Below, piece by piece: positions 52,131-60,929 of a stretch of DNA of 64,000 bases. This DNA is from Christensenella hongkongensis (GTDB lineage: Bacteria; Bacillota; Clostridia; Christensenellales; Christensenellaceae). The DNA is taken from NCBI RefSeq assembly GCF_000981035.1, contig NZ_LAYJ01000103.1, positions 3,284 to 67,283 of the forward strand. The letters are read 5' to 3'. The notes beneath the pieces were generated by a model that saw nothing but the letters and a program-made list of their open reading frames with translations, was not told the DNA's origin and made no database searches. Each line of letters begins with the position of its first letter. Positions within the stretch are counted from its first letter, which is position 1. The position numbers and the translations under genes are program-made.

Positions 52131-53018
52131 CTACTGCCTCTTATTGCTGAAACGCTTGCTCAGGTAATTCGTCAGCAGGTTGATTACCAATACGATCACC
52201 ACCAATACGGCGGCAATCCCGAACGCAGAATCGTTCTGCCCCTTTGCCGCGTATGTGTAGAGCTGCACGGTGAGCGTTGCGCCCGATTCCATCATATGCC
52301 CAAAGAAATTGGTGGGCATATTGGTTCCAATCCCCGACGTAAAAAGCAGCGCTGCCGATTCACCCACGATCCTGCCGATTGCAAGGATCACGGCCGTAAT
52401 GATTCCCGGAATCGCGCCCGGCAGGATGATCGTGCGGATCATGTGCCACTTTGTCGTTCCAATTCCAAGCGCGCCCTCGCGGTATTCGTTTGGCACTGTT
52501 TTAAGCGCCTCCTGCGTAGTACGCACAATGATCGGAAGGATCATCAGCACAAGCGTCAGCGCACCGGCAAGTATGGAGTATCCAAGCTGCAGCGTGACGC
52601 CGAAAAACACAGCGCCAAACAGTCCGTACAATACGGAAGGGATGCCTGCCAGCGTTTCTGTTGTAAACTCAATCACCTTGACGATTTTACCGCGTTTGGC
52701 GTATTCATTGAGAAAGATCGCCGCGCCTACTCCGATTGGCGTTGCAATAAGCAGCGTTATTCCAATCATGTACAGGGTATTGATAATGCTGGGAAGGATT
52801 CCCACGGTTTTATTAAGCGCACTTGGCGCGGTGGAAAGAAATTCCCAATTTACGGACGGCAGCCCGCGCACCATGATATAAACAAGCAAATAAAACAGGA
52901 TAACGACCGTAAGGATTGCACACGCATAAATCGTGATCTGCTGCGCGCCATCCTTGGGGCGGCGCTTTTTTTTCATAAGGCTTACGTCGTTGGAAAGCTT
53001 TTCCGCACTACTTTTCAT
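52131..53018 (-). CDS. pstA: Phosphate ABC transporter permease PstA
   Basis: A 295-residue membrane protein with six hydrophobic segments and the ABC permease EAA-type loop ([23 protein letters not shown] near 170, in pieces). Its start overlaps the end of pstC by 11 bases, with GGAGG nine bases upstream. It forms the channel with PstC. Confidence 0.96.
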   Translation of the reverse strand: MKSSAEKLSNDVSLMKKKRRPKDGAQQITIYACAILTVVILFYLLVYIMVRGLPSVNWEFLSTAPSALNKTVGILPSIINTLYMIGITLLIATPIGVGAAIFLNEYAKRGKIVKVIEFTTETLAGIPSVLYGLFGAVFFGVTLQLGYSILAGALTLVLMILPIIVRTTQEALKTVPNEYREGALGIGTTKWHMIRTIILPGAIPGIITAVILAIGRIVGESAALLFTSGIGTNMPTNFFGHMMESGATLTVQLYTYAAKGQNDSAFGIAAVLVVIVLVINLLTNYLSKRFSNKRQ

Positions 53019-53988
53019 TTCCCGCAGCCTCCTTTTTCAGTAACGTATTCAAAATAACGTTAATGACCATAATAAATATAAACAGAACAAGCCCGATACT
53101 GAAAAGCGCCTCCCTGTGGAGCCCGGACGCATAACTCATCTCTGACACAATACCCGTCGTCAGGAACCGGACGCTGTTAAACAGCCCCGGCATATTCACA
53201 ACGTTGCCTGACACAAGGATGATTGCCATTGCCTCGCCGAGCGCCCGGCCAATGCCCAGCACTACGCCTGTGATAATTCCCGATTTTGCCGCCGGTATCT
53301 GCACCTTAAAGATCGTCTGCATTTTGGTGGCGCCGGTTGCAAGAGACGCCTCCATGTATTCCCTTGGAACTGCTTTCAAAGAAGTAATGCTGATATTGAC
53401 CACTGTTGGTAAAATCATAATCGTAAGCACCACAACGCCTGAAAGCAGATTTGCGCCGCCGGTAAAGGCATGCGTCGGATCGTTGGCATACAAAAGCATT
53501 TCGAGCTTGGATACCTGAGGAACCAATATAATCATTCCCAAAAGTCCGTATACCACTGAAGGGATTCCTGCCAAAAGCTCGATTGCGGGTTTTACGATCC
53601 CGGCAAGCTTTTTATGTGCCACTTCCGAGACAAAAACCGCTGCCATAAGCGCAATCGGAACGCCGACCGCGATTGTGATTCCCGTACCTACCAGCGAGGT
53701 GAGTATCATGGGCAGGATGCCGAATTTTGGATCCGCAGCCGTAGGCGCCCATTCCGTACCAAACAGAAAATCTTTAAGACCTATCTGGAACATCGCCGGG
53801 GCGCCGGATACGACCATATAAATCGTGATGACCAGCACCGCCACCACCGCAAACGCGCCGCACGCAATAAAAACGCCTTTCATTGTTTTTTCAAGGGCGG
53901 TCTTTGTCTTCCTTCCACCCATGATTGTCGCACTGACATTCATTTCTGCTTTTTCACTCCTTTTTCCCATCGTTTTGGAACGCGCCAT
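53008..53988 (-). CDS. pstC: Phosphate ABC transporter permease PstC
   Basis: A 326-residue membrane protein with six main hydrophobic segments after a basic N-terminal tail of about 30 residues. PstC features: FLFGTEWAPTAADPKFGILPM near 75 and the EAA loop SLKAVPREYMEASLATGATKMQ near 200. GGAAGG precedes the ATG. It is separated from pstS by a hairpin that may dampen transcription of the permease genes. Confidence 0.96.
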   Translation of the reverse strand: MARSKTMGKRSEKAEMNVSATIMGGRKTKTALEKTMKGVFIACGAFAVVAVLVITIYMVVSGAPAMFQIGLKDFLFGTEWAPTAADPKFGILPMILTSLVGTGITIAVGVPIALMAAVFVSEVAHKKLAGIVKPAIELLAGIPSVVYGLLGMIILVPQVSKLEMLLYANDPTHAFTGGANLLSGVVVLTIMILPTVVNISITSLKAVPREYMEASLATGATKMQTIFKVQIPAAKSGIITGVVLGIGRALGEAMAIILVSGNVVNMPGLFNSVRFLTTGIVSEMSYASGLHREALFSIGLVLFIFIMVINVILNTLLKKEAAGNEK

Positions 53989-54010
53989 GTTTCGCCTTCC
54001 ACAACCGCCG

Positions 54011-54041
54011 AAAGAGACGCAGACTCCTCTGCGTCTCTTTC
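54011..54041 (-). terminator. Hairpin between pstS and pstC (partial terminator)
   Basis: A 12-bp stem, GAGACGCAGA / TCTGCGTCTC with flanking A-T pairs, then TTTC on the minus strand. The T run is short, so read-through into pstCAB is likely, giving more PstS than permease. Confidence 0.65.
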
Positions 54042-54063
54042 TTTATTCTTCATAAGAGGAAAT

Positions 54064-54966
54064 TTATGAAATCGTGATCAGTTTATTGTCTGCGACAACC
54101 TTTTGGCCTTCCGCACCGAGTACGAAGTCGATGAACGCCTGTACCTCCGGGCGAAGCTCGCCTTCCGCAGTTACCATGAGGAAGGGCCTTGAGAGCGGAT
54201 ACTCTCCCGCCTTGATCGCCTCTTCCGTGGCAGGAGCGCCGTCTACATTGAGCGCTACTACCGTATCGTCAAGCGCCTCGAGTGAAACATATCCGATTGC
54301 CGCAGGCGTTGCGGATACCGCTGTTTTTACAGCGCCGGTTTCGTTCAGCTCCTGGGCGTACTGGCACTTGTCCTCCACCTTCAGAAGTTCTTCAAACGCT
54401 CCGCGCGTTCCCGATGAAGCTTCGCGTCCGATAACGACGATTGGCTGATCGTCCCCGCCGAGGTCTTTCCAGTTTTTGATCTCGCCTGTGTATACTTTGG
54501 CAAGGTCTTCCGAAGTGATTTGCGTTACCTTGTTTGCCGGGTTCACAACCACTGCGATGCCGTCGATTGCGATTTTATTTTCCGTAAGTCCTGTTTCATC
54601 CTCTTTAAGCTCTCTGGAAACATTACCGATATCGGATTTCCCGCTCTGCGCGTCCTGTACGCCGACCGACGAGCCGCCAAGCTGCACATCCACCGTTACA
54701 TCAGGATATTTTGCCATGAACGCCTCCCTGAGCGCATTTGCGATGGTCTCCATAGATGTAGAACCGGACATGGATACCTTGCCTGAAATTGCCGTGTCTG
54801 CCGGGGCCGACGATTCTGCCGACTCCGAAGCGGAAGCCGACGCCGGGGCCGAAGCGGATTCGCTGGCCGCCTGGGACGGTTCCTGAGCCGCCGGGTTTCC
54901 GCCGCAGCCTACTGCAGCAAATACCATGCAGAGCACCAATGCTGTTACCATTACAATTTTTTTCAT
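54064..54966 (-). CDS. pstS: Phosphate-binding lipoprotein PstS
   Basis: A 300-residue substrate-binding protein. Lipoprotein signal with Cys21 (FAAVGCGG), an Ala/Ser/Glu linker to about residue 60, then the PstS fold. Phosphate-contacting motifs are SGSTSMETIANAL near 68, GKSDIGNVSRELK near 108 and GREASSGTRGAFEELL near 180. AAGGAGAG precedes the ATG. First gene of the pst operon, under a Pho box. Confidence 0.95.
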   Translation of the reverse strand: MKKIVMVTALVLCMVFAAVGCGGNPAAQEPSQAASESASAPASASASESAESSAPADTAISGKVSMSGSTSMETIANALREAFMAKYPDVTVDVQLGGSSVGVQDAQSGKSDIGNVSRELKEDETGLTENKIAIDGIAVVVNPANKVTQITSEDLAKVYTGEIKNWKDLGGDDQPIVVIGREASSGTRGAFEELLKVEDKCQYAQELNETGAVKTAVSATPAAIGYVSLEALDDTVVALNVDGAPATEEAIKAGEYPLSRPFLMVTAEGELRPEVQAFIDFVLGAEGQKVVADNKLITIS

Positions 54967-55025
54967 TTCTGTTCTCTCCTTGTGATAAATATTTTAAATA
55001 TATTATTTTCTTAACCACAATTTGC

Positions 55026-55079
55026 ATTATAAGGCGGCATTGTAAAATTGACTGGCAGTTTATGTAAAATCCATGTAAA
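55026..55079 (-). promoter_or_regulatory. Pho-box promoter of pstS
   Basis: Minus strand: TTTACA at 55074-55079, 55063-55068 and 55041-55046, that is at steps of 11 and 22 bases, then TATAAT at 55026-55031. Repeats of TTNACA at 11-bp spacing ahead of the -10 box are the recognised pattern for PhoP/PhoB dimers in tandem. Confidence 0.8.
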
Positions 55080-55093
55080 ATCAAAAAGCATAA

Positions 55094-55124
55094 CAAAAAC
55101 CCCTGCATAATCTGCAGGGGTTTT
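55094..55124 (-). terminator. Terminator after the cyclophilin gene
   Basis: AAAACCCCTGCA / TGCAGGGGTTTT with a five-base loop, and a T run on the minus strand. Confidence 0.85.
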
Positions 55125-55148
55125 CAGCTTTTAGCGTTATTTGAGCCA

Positions 55149-55625
55149 TTATTCTTCTTCGATCGTCACCTTTTCCATCACGATATCCGCAACCGGCTTA
55201 TCGGAAAAATCTGTTTTCATGCCGGCGATCTCATCGACAATATCCATGCCTTCAACGACCTTGCCAAACGCCGCGTATTGTCCGTCAAGATGAGGTGCGT
55301 CCGCGTGCATGATGAAAAACTGCGAACCTGCGGAATTGGGATCCATACTGCGCGCCATGGAGATTGTTCCGCGTTTATGCTTCAGCTCATTCTCCACGCC
55401 GTTCGAAGAGAACTCCCCTTCGATGCAATAGCCCGGCCCGCCTGTGCCGTTTCCTTTGGGACATCCTCCCTGAATCATAAATCCTTTGATAACCCTATGG
55501 AAAATCAAACCGTCATAAAATCCTTCATTTACCAGTTTTTTGAAATTCTCTACCGTTTTCGGCGCTGCTTTTTCATCCAGCTTAATCTTGATTGTGCCGC
55601 CGCCTTTGATCTTGATTACAACCAT
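55149..55625 (-). CDS. Peptidyl-prolyl cis-trans isomerase, cyclophilin type
   Basis: A 158-residue cytoplasmic cyclophilin with no signal peptide. Conserved core: GLIFHRVIKGFMIQGGCPKGNGTGGPGY (near 44-71, Arg of FHR is catalytic), ISMARSMDPNSAGSQFFI near 95 and AAFGKVVEGMDIV. I used the ATG at 55625 with GGGAGG seven bases upstream. It follows hydF in the same direction after about 100 bases; whether they share a transcript is unclear. Confidence 0.95.
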   Translation of the reverse strand: MVVIKIKGGGTIKIKLDEKAAPKTVENFKKLVNEGFYDGLIFHRVIKGFMIQGGCPKGNGTGGPGYCIEGEFSSNGVENELKHKRGTISMARSMDPNSAGSQFFIMHADAPHLDGQYAAFGKVVEGMDIVDEIAGMKTDFSDKPVADIVMEKVTIEEE

Positions 55626-55729
55626 TATTTTGCCTCCCGGTATTATTAAACAGGCCTCGCCTGCCTTTGTAAGCATTATAACTGCTTTCCGTTTCTTTGT
55701 AAACAGTGGTCACCCGTTTCAAACAGCTT

Positions 55730-56911
55730 TTACCATGTCACGCGCTCCAGCATACCGTTTAAAAATGCAATCGCCACGCCAAAATTGGTGATCGGCACAC
55801 CTGCTTCCTTTGCGTACCCAATCTTCGAAAGCATGTTCTTGCGGTTCACCATACACCCGCCGCAATGCACAACCAGCTTGTAATCCGTTAGGTTATCCGG
55901 AAATCCATGGCCCGCGCAGTTATCAAAGGCAAGCGCGCCGCCTGCATATTTGCTGAGCCAGTTCGGGAGCTTTTCCCGCGCAATATCCCCTTTGAGGGCA
56001 TGATGCGTACACGATTCGGCGATCAGCACCCTGTCGCCCGGCTTCAGGGAGGCAATCGCCCGTGCCCCGCGCACAAATTCATCGATATCGCCCTTATATT
56101 TCGCCATCAGCATAGAAAAAGACGTAAGCGGGATATCCTTTCCCAGATGCTCGTTTACATATTTGAACACCTGTGAATCGGTAATCACGAGCTTTGGCGG
56201 ATGCCGCAGCTCTTCGAGCATGGGTGAAAGGTCTTCCGTTTTGATGGAAACCACGCGGCAGCCCTTATCCAGAAGATCGCGCGTGACCTGCACCTGCGGA
56301 AGGATCAGCCTCCCCTTGGGCGCCTGGATGTCCTGCGGCATCACAAGCACTACAACGTCTCCCGCCGATGCAAGCTCCCCGACAATCGAGGGCTGTTCGT
56401 AGTTCGTCACCTGCTCTGCAAGCTTTTGCTTCAGCGTTTCGATTCCTTCTGCCGTTTTCGCGTTCAGCACCACCGTATTTTTGCCGACTGGAGCAACGCT
56501 GCCCGCATTCCCCTCGTCAAACGCATTATAAGCAACGATATACGGCGTATTTTTCTTGCGGAACACTTCCATATATTCTTTCTCAAGGGAGGTGTCCCCG
56601 TCGCCCGCGCGTATGATGATCACGGCGATATCCGTTTTGTCGATAACTTCGTTCGTTTTTTTGATCCGCGCCTGTGCAAGCTCCGTCGTGTCGTCAAGGC
56701 CCGCGGTATCGATAAATACCACCGGGCCGATTGGCAAAAGCTCCATCGCTTTATATACGGGATCCGTAGTCGTACCCGCAACATCTGAGACAAGCGCGAT
56801 ATCCTGCCCGGTCATCGCGTTGATGACGCTCGATTTCCCCGCGTTCGTTTTTCCGAAAAAGGCGATATGCAGCCGGTTTGCCTGTGGCGTTTCGTCTAAA
56901 TTGGATACCAT
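55730..56911 (-). CDS. hydF: [FeFe]-hydrogenase H-cluster maturation GTPase HydF
   Basis: A 393-residue scaffold that receives the 2Fe precursor and passes it to the hydrogenase. The GTPase domain has G1 FFGKTNAGKSSVINA near residue 19, DTAGLDD and a KTDIAV region. The dimerisation domain lies in the middle, and the C-terminal FeS domain has CTHHALKGDI near 302 and HCGGCMVNRKNM near 350, giving the CxH...HCxxC ligand set. AGGAG and GGAG precede the ATG. It ends the hydE-hydG-hydF order. No hydrogenase structural gene is in the window. Confidence 0.96.
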   Translation of the reverse strand: MVSNLDETPQANRLHIAFFGKTNAGKSSVINAMTGQDIALVSDVAGTTTDPVYKAMELLPIGPVVFIDTAGLDDTTELAQARIKKTNEVIDKTDIAVIIIRAGDGDTSLEKEYMEVFRKKNTPYIVAYNAFDEGNAGSVAPVGKNTVVLNAKTAEGIETLKQKLAEQVTNYEQPSIVGELASAGDVVVLVMPQDIQAPKGRLILPQVQVTRDLLDKGCRVVSIKTEDLSPMLEELRHPPKLVITDSQVFKYVNEHLGKDIPLTSFSMLMAKYKGDIDEFVRGARAIASLKPGDRVLIAESCTHHALKGDIAREKLPNWLSKYAGGALAFDNCAGHGFPDNLTDYKLVVHCGGCMVNRKNMLSKIGYAKEAGVPITNFGVAIAFLNGMLERVTW

Positions 56912-56927
56912 CTGTTTTCTCCTTCTC

Positions 56928-58334
56928 CTAGAATCGGAAATCGCGCTCGCCCGCTTCGATTTTCGCGATGTATTCGCGCGCTTTGTCGCGGACTTTTTCG
57001 CTTGGTATTTCCTGCAGCTGTTTTTCGATCAGTTCGTTCGCCATTTGCTTAAACTCGTCGTCGCCATAATCGACCGCATATTCCTTTAAGGTAATAAGCG
57101 CATTTGGCTGACAGATATTTCCGATCTGCCCCGCCTTTGCAAGGCGCATAAACCGGTCTCCCGTCCTTCCCTCGCGGTAGCAGGCTGTACAGAAGCTTGG
57201 AATATATCCGTCGCGGATCAGCTCCTTGGTCATTTCGATCGGCGTGCGGTGGTCTTCCACTTCAAACTGCGGCTGCTGCGTTTTCAGCGTATAGCCGCCT
57301 ACGCCCGTCGCGCTGCCCGCGCTGACCTGCGAAATTCCAAGCTCGATGACGCTGTCGCGATATGCGCCGCCTTCGCGCGTCGAAAGAATCAGGCCCGTAT
57401 ACGGTACGGTCATACGCATTACCGCCACGATCTTTTTGTAATCGTCGTCTGAAACCGCATGTTCATAATCTGTTTTCTTCACGTCGCCCGCGTCGCGGAT
57501 GCGCAGCATGGAAATTGTATGCGGCCCTACGCCGAACACTGCTTCCAGATGCTCTGCGTGCATAATCTGCCCTACGAAATCGTAATGCCAGTCGTAAAGC
57601 CCATACAGTACGCCGAGCCCTACGTCGTCGATACCCGCCTCCATTGCGCGGTCATGCGCGGTGGTATGATATTCATAATTACTCTTCGGCCCCTTCGGAT
57701 GCTGATGCTCGTAGGTTGGTTTATGGTATGTTTCCTGAAACAGGATATAGGTCCCGATTCCCGCATCCTTGAGCTTCTTGTAATTTTCCACGGTTGTCGC
57801 CGCGATATTCACGTTCACCCTGCGGATCGCCCCGTTGTCAAAGTGGATGGAATAGATTGTTTTGATGCTTTCCAGCACGTAATCAAGCGGACAGTTCTTC
57901 GGATCCTCGCCCGTTTCAAGCGCAAGCCGCTTATGCCCCATTTTTTCAAGCGCCTTTACCTCCTGAACGATCTCCTCCTGCGTCAGTCTTTTACGCGTCA
58001 TGCACGAGGAATGATGATATCCGCAGTAGCGGCACTCATTTACGCAATAGTCCGACAAATACAACGGTGCGAACATCACGATCCTGTTGCCATAGATATG
58101 TTTTTTGATATCCCTGGCGGTTCGAAACATCTCTTCGATCAGTTCCTTATCCTCCACAAAGCTGAGGACAGACGCTTCCTCGTGCGTGAGTCCGCCAAAG
58201 CCGCTCGCCTTGTGGATGATGCGCTTCACCTCTTTTTCGTCCTTTGCAAGCTCCCTTGCAGCCGCGAGCGTACGCTCAATCTCCCCATGATCCATAAACT
58301 CTGCTACCGTTTTTCCCATTCTGTTATAAGCCAT
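56928..58334 (-). CDS. hydG: [FeFe]-hydrogenase maturase HydG (radical SAM tyrosine lyase)
   Basis: A 468-residue radical SAM enzyme that splits tyrosine to supply CO and cyanide for the H-cluster. The SAM-binding CVNECRYCGYH is near residue 94, and the auxiliary cluster motif near the C-terminus has FCTACYREGRTGD and a later CQPNA, the CxxC...C arrangement that separates HydG from ThiH. AAGGGGG precedes the ATG. It lies 12 bases after hydE and 16 bases before hydF. Confidence 0.96.
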   Translation of the reverse strand: MAYNRMGKTVAEFMDHGEIERTLAAARELAKDEKEVKRIIHKASGFGGLTHEEASVLSFVEDKELIEEMFRTARDIKKHIYGNRIVMFAPLYLSDYCVNECRYCGYHHSSCMTRKRLTQEEIVQEVKALEKMGHKRLALETGEDPKNCPLDYVLESIKTIYSIHFDNGAIRRVNVNIAATTVENYKKLKDAGIGTYILFQETYHKPTYEHQHPKGPKSNYEYHTTAHDRAMEAGIDDVGLGVLYGLYDWHYDFVGQIMHAEHLEAVFGVGPHTISMLRIRDAGDVKKTDYEHAVSDDDYKKIVAVMRMTVPYTGLILSTREGGAYRDSVIELGISQVSAGSATGVGGYTLKTQQPQFEVEDHRTPIEMTKELIRDGYIPSFCTACYREGRTGDRFMRLAKAGQIGNICQPNALITLKEYAVDYGDDEFKQMANELIEKQLQEIPSEKVRDKAREYIAKIEAGERDFRF

Positions 58335-58346
58335 TTGACTTCCCCC

Positions 58347-59342
58347 TTATTCTGCGGTCAAATTCAGTTCCGCAAGTTTTTCCTTCAATTCTTCATACTG
58401 CTCCCTGAGTGGTATATCCTTTGCATCCCTGCCGGGATAGATATCGTACAGCTTTCTATATTCATACGGCGTGGCTTTTTGCATAATAACGTTCGCGCCG
58501 CATAATAAAGCGTTTTTCATGCCGCCCTTTACATTGAGGGCCGTTGTGGACGGCAGGTGGCATTTCGGAAGGAGCAGCCGCGCAAGCGCAAGCACCTTCA
58601 GCGTTTTGTGTGCGTTTCCATCCGCACTGCCCCGAAGCGGCGTATCCGGATGCGCGATAAACGGCCCAATGCCTGCCATATCCACGCCCTCGCGTACCAA
58701 CGTCAGCAAATCCTGAGCGAGGATTTCATCCGTTTGCCCCGGCAGTCCCACCATAAACCCGCCGCCAAGCTCAAAACCAAGTCCCTTGATCCTGCGCTGC
58801 GCGTCCAGCCTGCCTTCGAGCGGTACGCCGTGCAGCGATTGATACAACGCGGCGTTCGCCGTCTCATGCTTGAGTAAAAACCGGTCTGCTCCCGCCTGCT
58901 TCATAATACGGTATTCTTCAAGCGATCGTTCCCCAATGGACAGCGTAACAGCGCATTGCGCCTTTTCTTTGATGCGCCGGACGATGCCGGCCAACATTTC
59001 CGCGGTATAGTAGCAGTCCTCTCCGCTTTGCAGGATAACCGTCCGGTAGACCTTTGCCGTATCCACCGCCGCCTCTACAAGCTCGTCGGGCGCCATGCGA
59101 TAGCGCACCGCATCCTTCATCCGCGCGTTGATGCCGCAGTAAGCGCACAGGCATCTGCAATAGTTTGAAAATTCAATGATGCCGCGTACAAAAACAAGAT
59201 TTCCATATTGTTCGGTTTTTACCTTGTTCGCCGCGTAAAAAAGCTCCTCATTTATAGAATCGTCTTTCAGGATTGCAGCCAGCACCTCTGCCCGCGGCTG
59301 GCCAGTATCCAAAATATAGTTTCCCAGCGTATATTGCGCCAT
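58347..59342 (-). CDS. hydE: [FeFe]-hydrogenase maturase HydE (radical SAM)
   Basis: 331 residues. Builds the dithiolate part of the H-cluster. Radical SAM motif CRCLCAYCG near residue 50, then LQSGEDCYYT near 98, LLKHETANAALY near 155 and the KGGMKNALLCGANVIM tail typical of HydE. I chose the ATG at 59342 (GGAGGGAGT upstream); the frame's longer start runs into the leader terminator. First gene of hydEGF. Confidence 0.95.
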   Translation of the reverse strand: MAQYTLGNYILDTGQPRAEVLAAILKDDSINEELFYAANKVKTEQYGNLVFVRGIIEFSNYCRCLCAYCGINARMKDAVRYRMAPDELVEAAVDTAKVYRTVILQSGEDCYYTAEMLAGIVRRIKEKAQCAVTLSIGERSLEEYRIMKQAGADRFLLKHETANAALYQSLHGVPLEGRLDAQRRIKGLGFELGGGFMVGLPGQTDEILAQDLLTLVREGVDMAGIGPFIAHPDTPLRGSADGNAHKTLKVLALARLLLPKCHLPSTTALNVKGGMKNALLCGANVIMQKATPYEYRKLYDIYPGRDAKDIPLREQYEELKEKLAELNLTAE

Positions 59343-59376
59343 ACTCCCTCCAATCAAAAAATGCCGCCCCTTCTGT

Positions 59377-59424
59377 AAAAAAGGACAGCATAACAAAAAA
59401 TTATCATTGTTATAAAGGCCGTCC
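59377..59424 (-). terminator. Terminator in the hydE leader (possible attenuator)
   Basis: Minus strand: GGACGGC ... ATAACAA / TTGTTAT ... GCTGTCC (one G-U pair) followed by TTTTTT. It lies between a plausible promoter at 59474-59503 and hydE, so it could end the upstream hexokinase transcript or control hydE read-through. Directly ahead is AAGGAGG (59438-59444) with a GTG-led six-codon frame at 59410-59430 that runs into the stem. Confidence 0.75.
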
Positions 59425-59473
59425 TCCCACTCAGATTCCTCCTTGTGGTCAGATTGTCTGTTGCTTGTTTTCT

Positions 59474-59503
59474 ATTATATACTATTATTACCTATAAACC
59501 CAA
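59474..59503 (-). promoter_or_regulatory. Probable promoter of hydEGF
   Basis: Minus strand: TTGGGT (59498-59503), 18-base spacer, TATAAT (59474-59479), directly after the hexokinase stop. The leader to hydE would be about 125 bases. Confidence 0.6.
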
Positions 59504-59525
59504 TACTATTTCGCCAATCAGGAAA

Positions 59526-60794
59526 TTATGTGGAAAGCCCTGCGATCGCGCAGCCTTTCAGCACAGCCAGGTCTACGCTGATCACATCTGCCGCAATGCC
59601 TATCGAATCAAGATAAGGCAGCAGGTTTGTAAGCGCTTCCTTTTTGAGCGCAAACATTTTATCGTATGTCGTGCCTTCAATCGTCATACAAATATGGCTG
59701 TTGTCCTTACACGCCTTTACAGCCATCGCAGCCATTTGAAGCGCAAGCAGCCGTCCTGCGCGCAGCACAATATTGAGAATGATCTCCCGTGCCGTCCACG
59801 CGTCCCGTTCCGTTTGGAAGTAACCTTTGAGCGCCCCTGTTCCATCCTCCAAAAATTCATTGACATCCACGGTGGTAAGCGTTTTCGCCAAAGTAAACTC
59901 CTGCGAAAATACGCCCTCACGTCCTGCGGCCCGCAACGTAAAATCGCACAGCCCGCCAAGATAGCCCCCGCTGGCCATTTTTTCAAAAATTCCCCTTCCG
60001 GGATTCAGCATGCTTTCGTCGAACGCAAGGTCAATATCGCTGCGTGGGATTTCGGAATAATTTCCCGCCTCTGTATTGATCACCATCACGCCGTCATCAG
60101 AGAATCCGTGCAGCTTGGCAATATTCTGGATGTTTTCCATATAGCAACTGTTGCTGCCCGTGCCAAGGATCGTTCCCGTAAACGAACCATAGCCTTCGTT
60201 GATCTTTTCCGCTTTTCCCGCAAGGCAGGTCGCTACCGAATCGTTGATCACAACGATCCTGCCCCCATGGATTCCAAGCTTTTCAAAGGATGCTTTCAGT
60301 TCATCAACCATCTTCTTTCCGCCGGCGTTCTTCACTTTTACTTCTTTGGTGATTTCTACGATCTCACAATCGATGTTCGGAAGGCTGGGAATCACTTTTC
60401 CAGGATATGCAAATGAAATGACAATATCCTTAGTAATCCCTGTAAGGGGCGCAATTAAGCCCGCCAAAATGTCAAAAAATTCTCCCGCTTCTACTTCCTT
60501 TTCCACACCCGGCATCATATACCGGTTGATCTCTTCCGTATGAAAGCTTCCGTCCTGTAAAAATTTTGCGACCGTTATCCGCAGGTTTGTCCCGCCCGCA
60601 TCCACGCAGATTACGGGCTTTTCGCGTTTTACTTCGCTTTTCAGCGAGATATAGGTCGGTATCATCAAAAGGGAGCTTTCTTCGCCGCACAGCCCTTTTT
60701 TCATCTCATCGAGATATGCCTCCATCTGCTCCGCAATATCGATAGAGGTATATTCCATTTTGTGCGTTTTAATAAATTCCTGCGCTGTCAGCAT
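59526..60794 (-). CDS. Hexokinase family protein
   Basis: A 422-residue sugar kinase of the eukaryotic-like hexokinase fold found in some Firmicutes. Phosphate-1 motif VDAGGTNLRITVAKF near residue 62, FAYPGKVIPSLPN near 128, the catalytic Asp in VVINDSVATCLAG near 187, and GTILGTGSNSCYME near 210. The C-terminal half has the connect/adenosine region. GGGAGA precedes the ATG by a few bases. It has its own promoter and is divergent from the G1P dehydrogenase gene. Sugar preference cannot be read off. Confidence 0.88.
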   Translation of the reverse strand: MLTAQEFIKTHKMEYTSIDIAEQMEAYLDEMKKGLCGEESSLLMIPTYISLKSEVKREKPVICVDAGGTNLRITVAKFLQDGSFHTEEINRYMMPGVEKEVEAGEFFDILAGLIAPLTGITKDIVISFAYPGKVIPSLPNIDCEIVEITKEVKVKNAGGKKMVDELKASFEKLGIHGGRIVVINDSVATCLAGKAEKINEGYGSFTGTILGTGSNSCYMENIQNIAKLHGFSDDGVMVINTEAGNYSEIPRSDIDLAFDESMLNPGRGIFEKMASGGYLGGLCDFTLRAAGREGVFSQEFTLAKTLTTVDVNEFLEDGTGALKGYFQTERDAWTAREIILNIVLRAGRLLALQMAAMAVKACKDNSHICMTIEGTTYDKMFALKKEALTNLLPYLDSIGIAADVISVDLAVLKGCAIAGLST

Positions 60795-60830
60795 CCCGCT
60801 CTCCCTTCCTGCCTTAAGCTTCTTCTTTCC

Positions 60831-60858
60831 ATTATATAAAAAATTCCCTTTTTTGCAA
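60831..60858 (-). promoter_or_regulatory. Promoter of the hexokinase gene
   Basis: Minus strand: TTGCAA (60853-60858), 16-base spacer, TATAAT (60831-60836), about 40 bases before the start. Confidence 0.7.
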
Positions 60859-60864
60859 TGTTAT

Positions 60865-60893
60865 TTGACTATCTTTCCACGCTGCCGTAAAAT
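60865..60893 (+). promoter_or_regulatory. Promoter of the G1P dehydrogenase gene
   Basis: TTGACT (60865-60870), exact 17-base spacer, TAAAAT (60888-60893), about 37 bases before the ATG. It is back to back with the hexokinase promoter. Confidence 0.75.
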
Positions 60894-60929
60894 AAAATCG
60901 TATTTCTATTTTAAAAAAGGAGTTAAATT

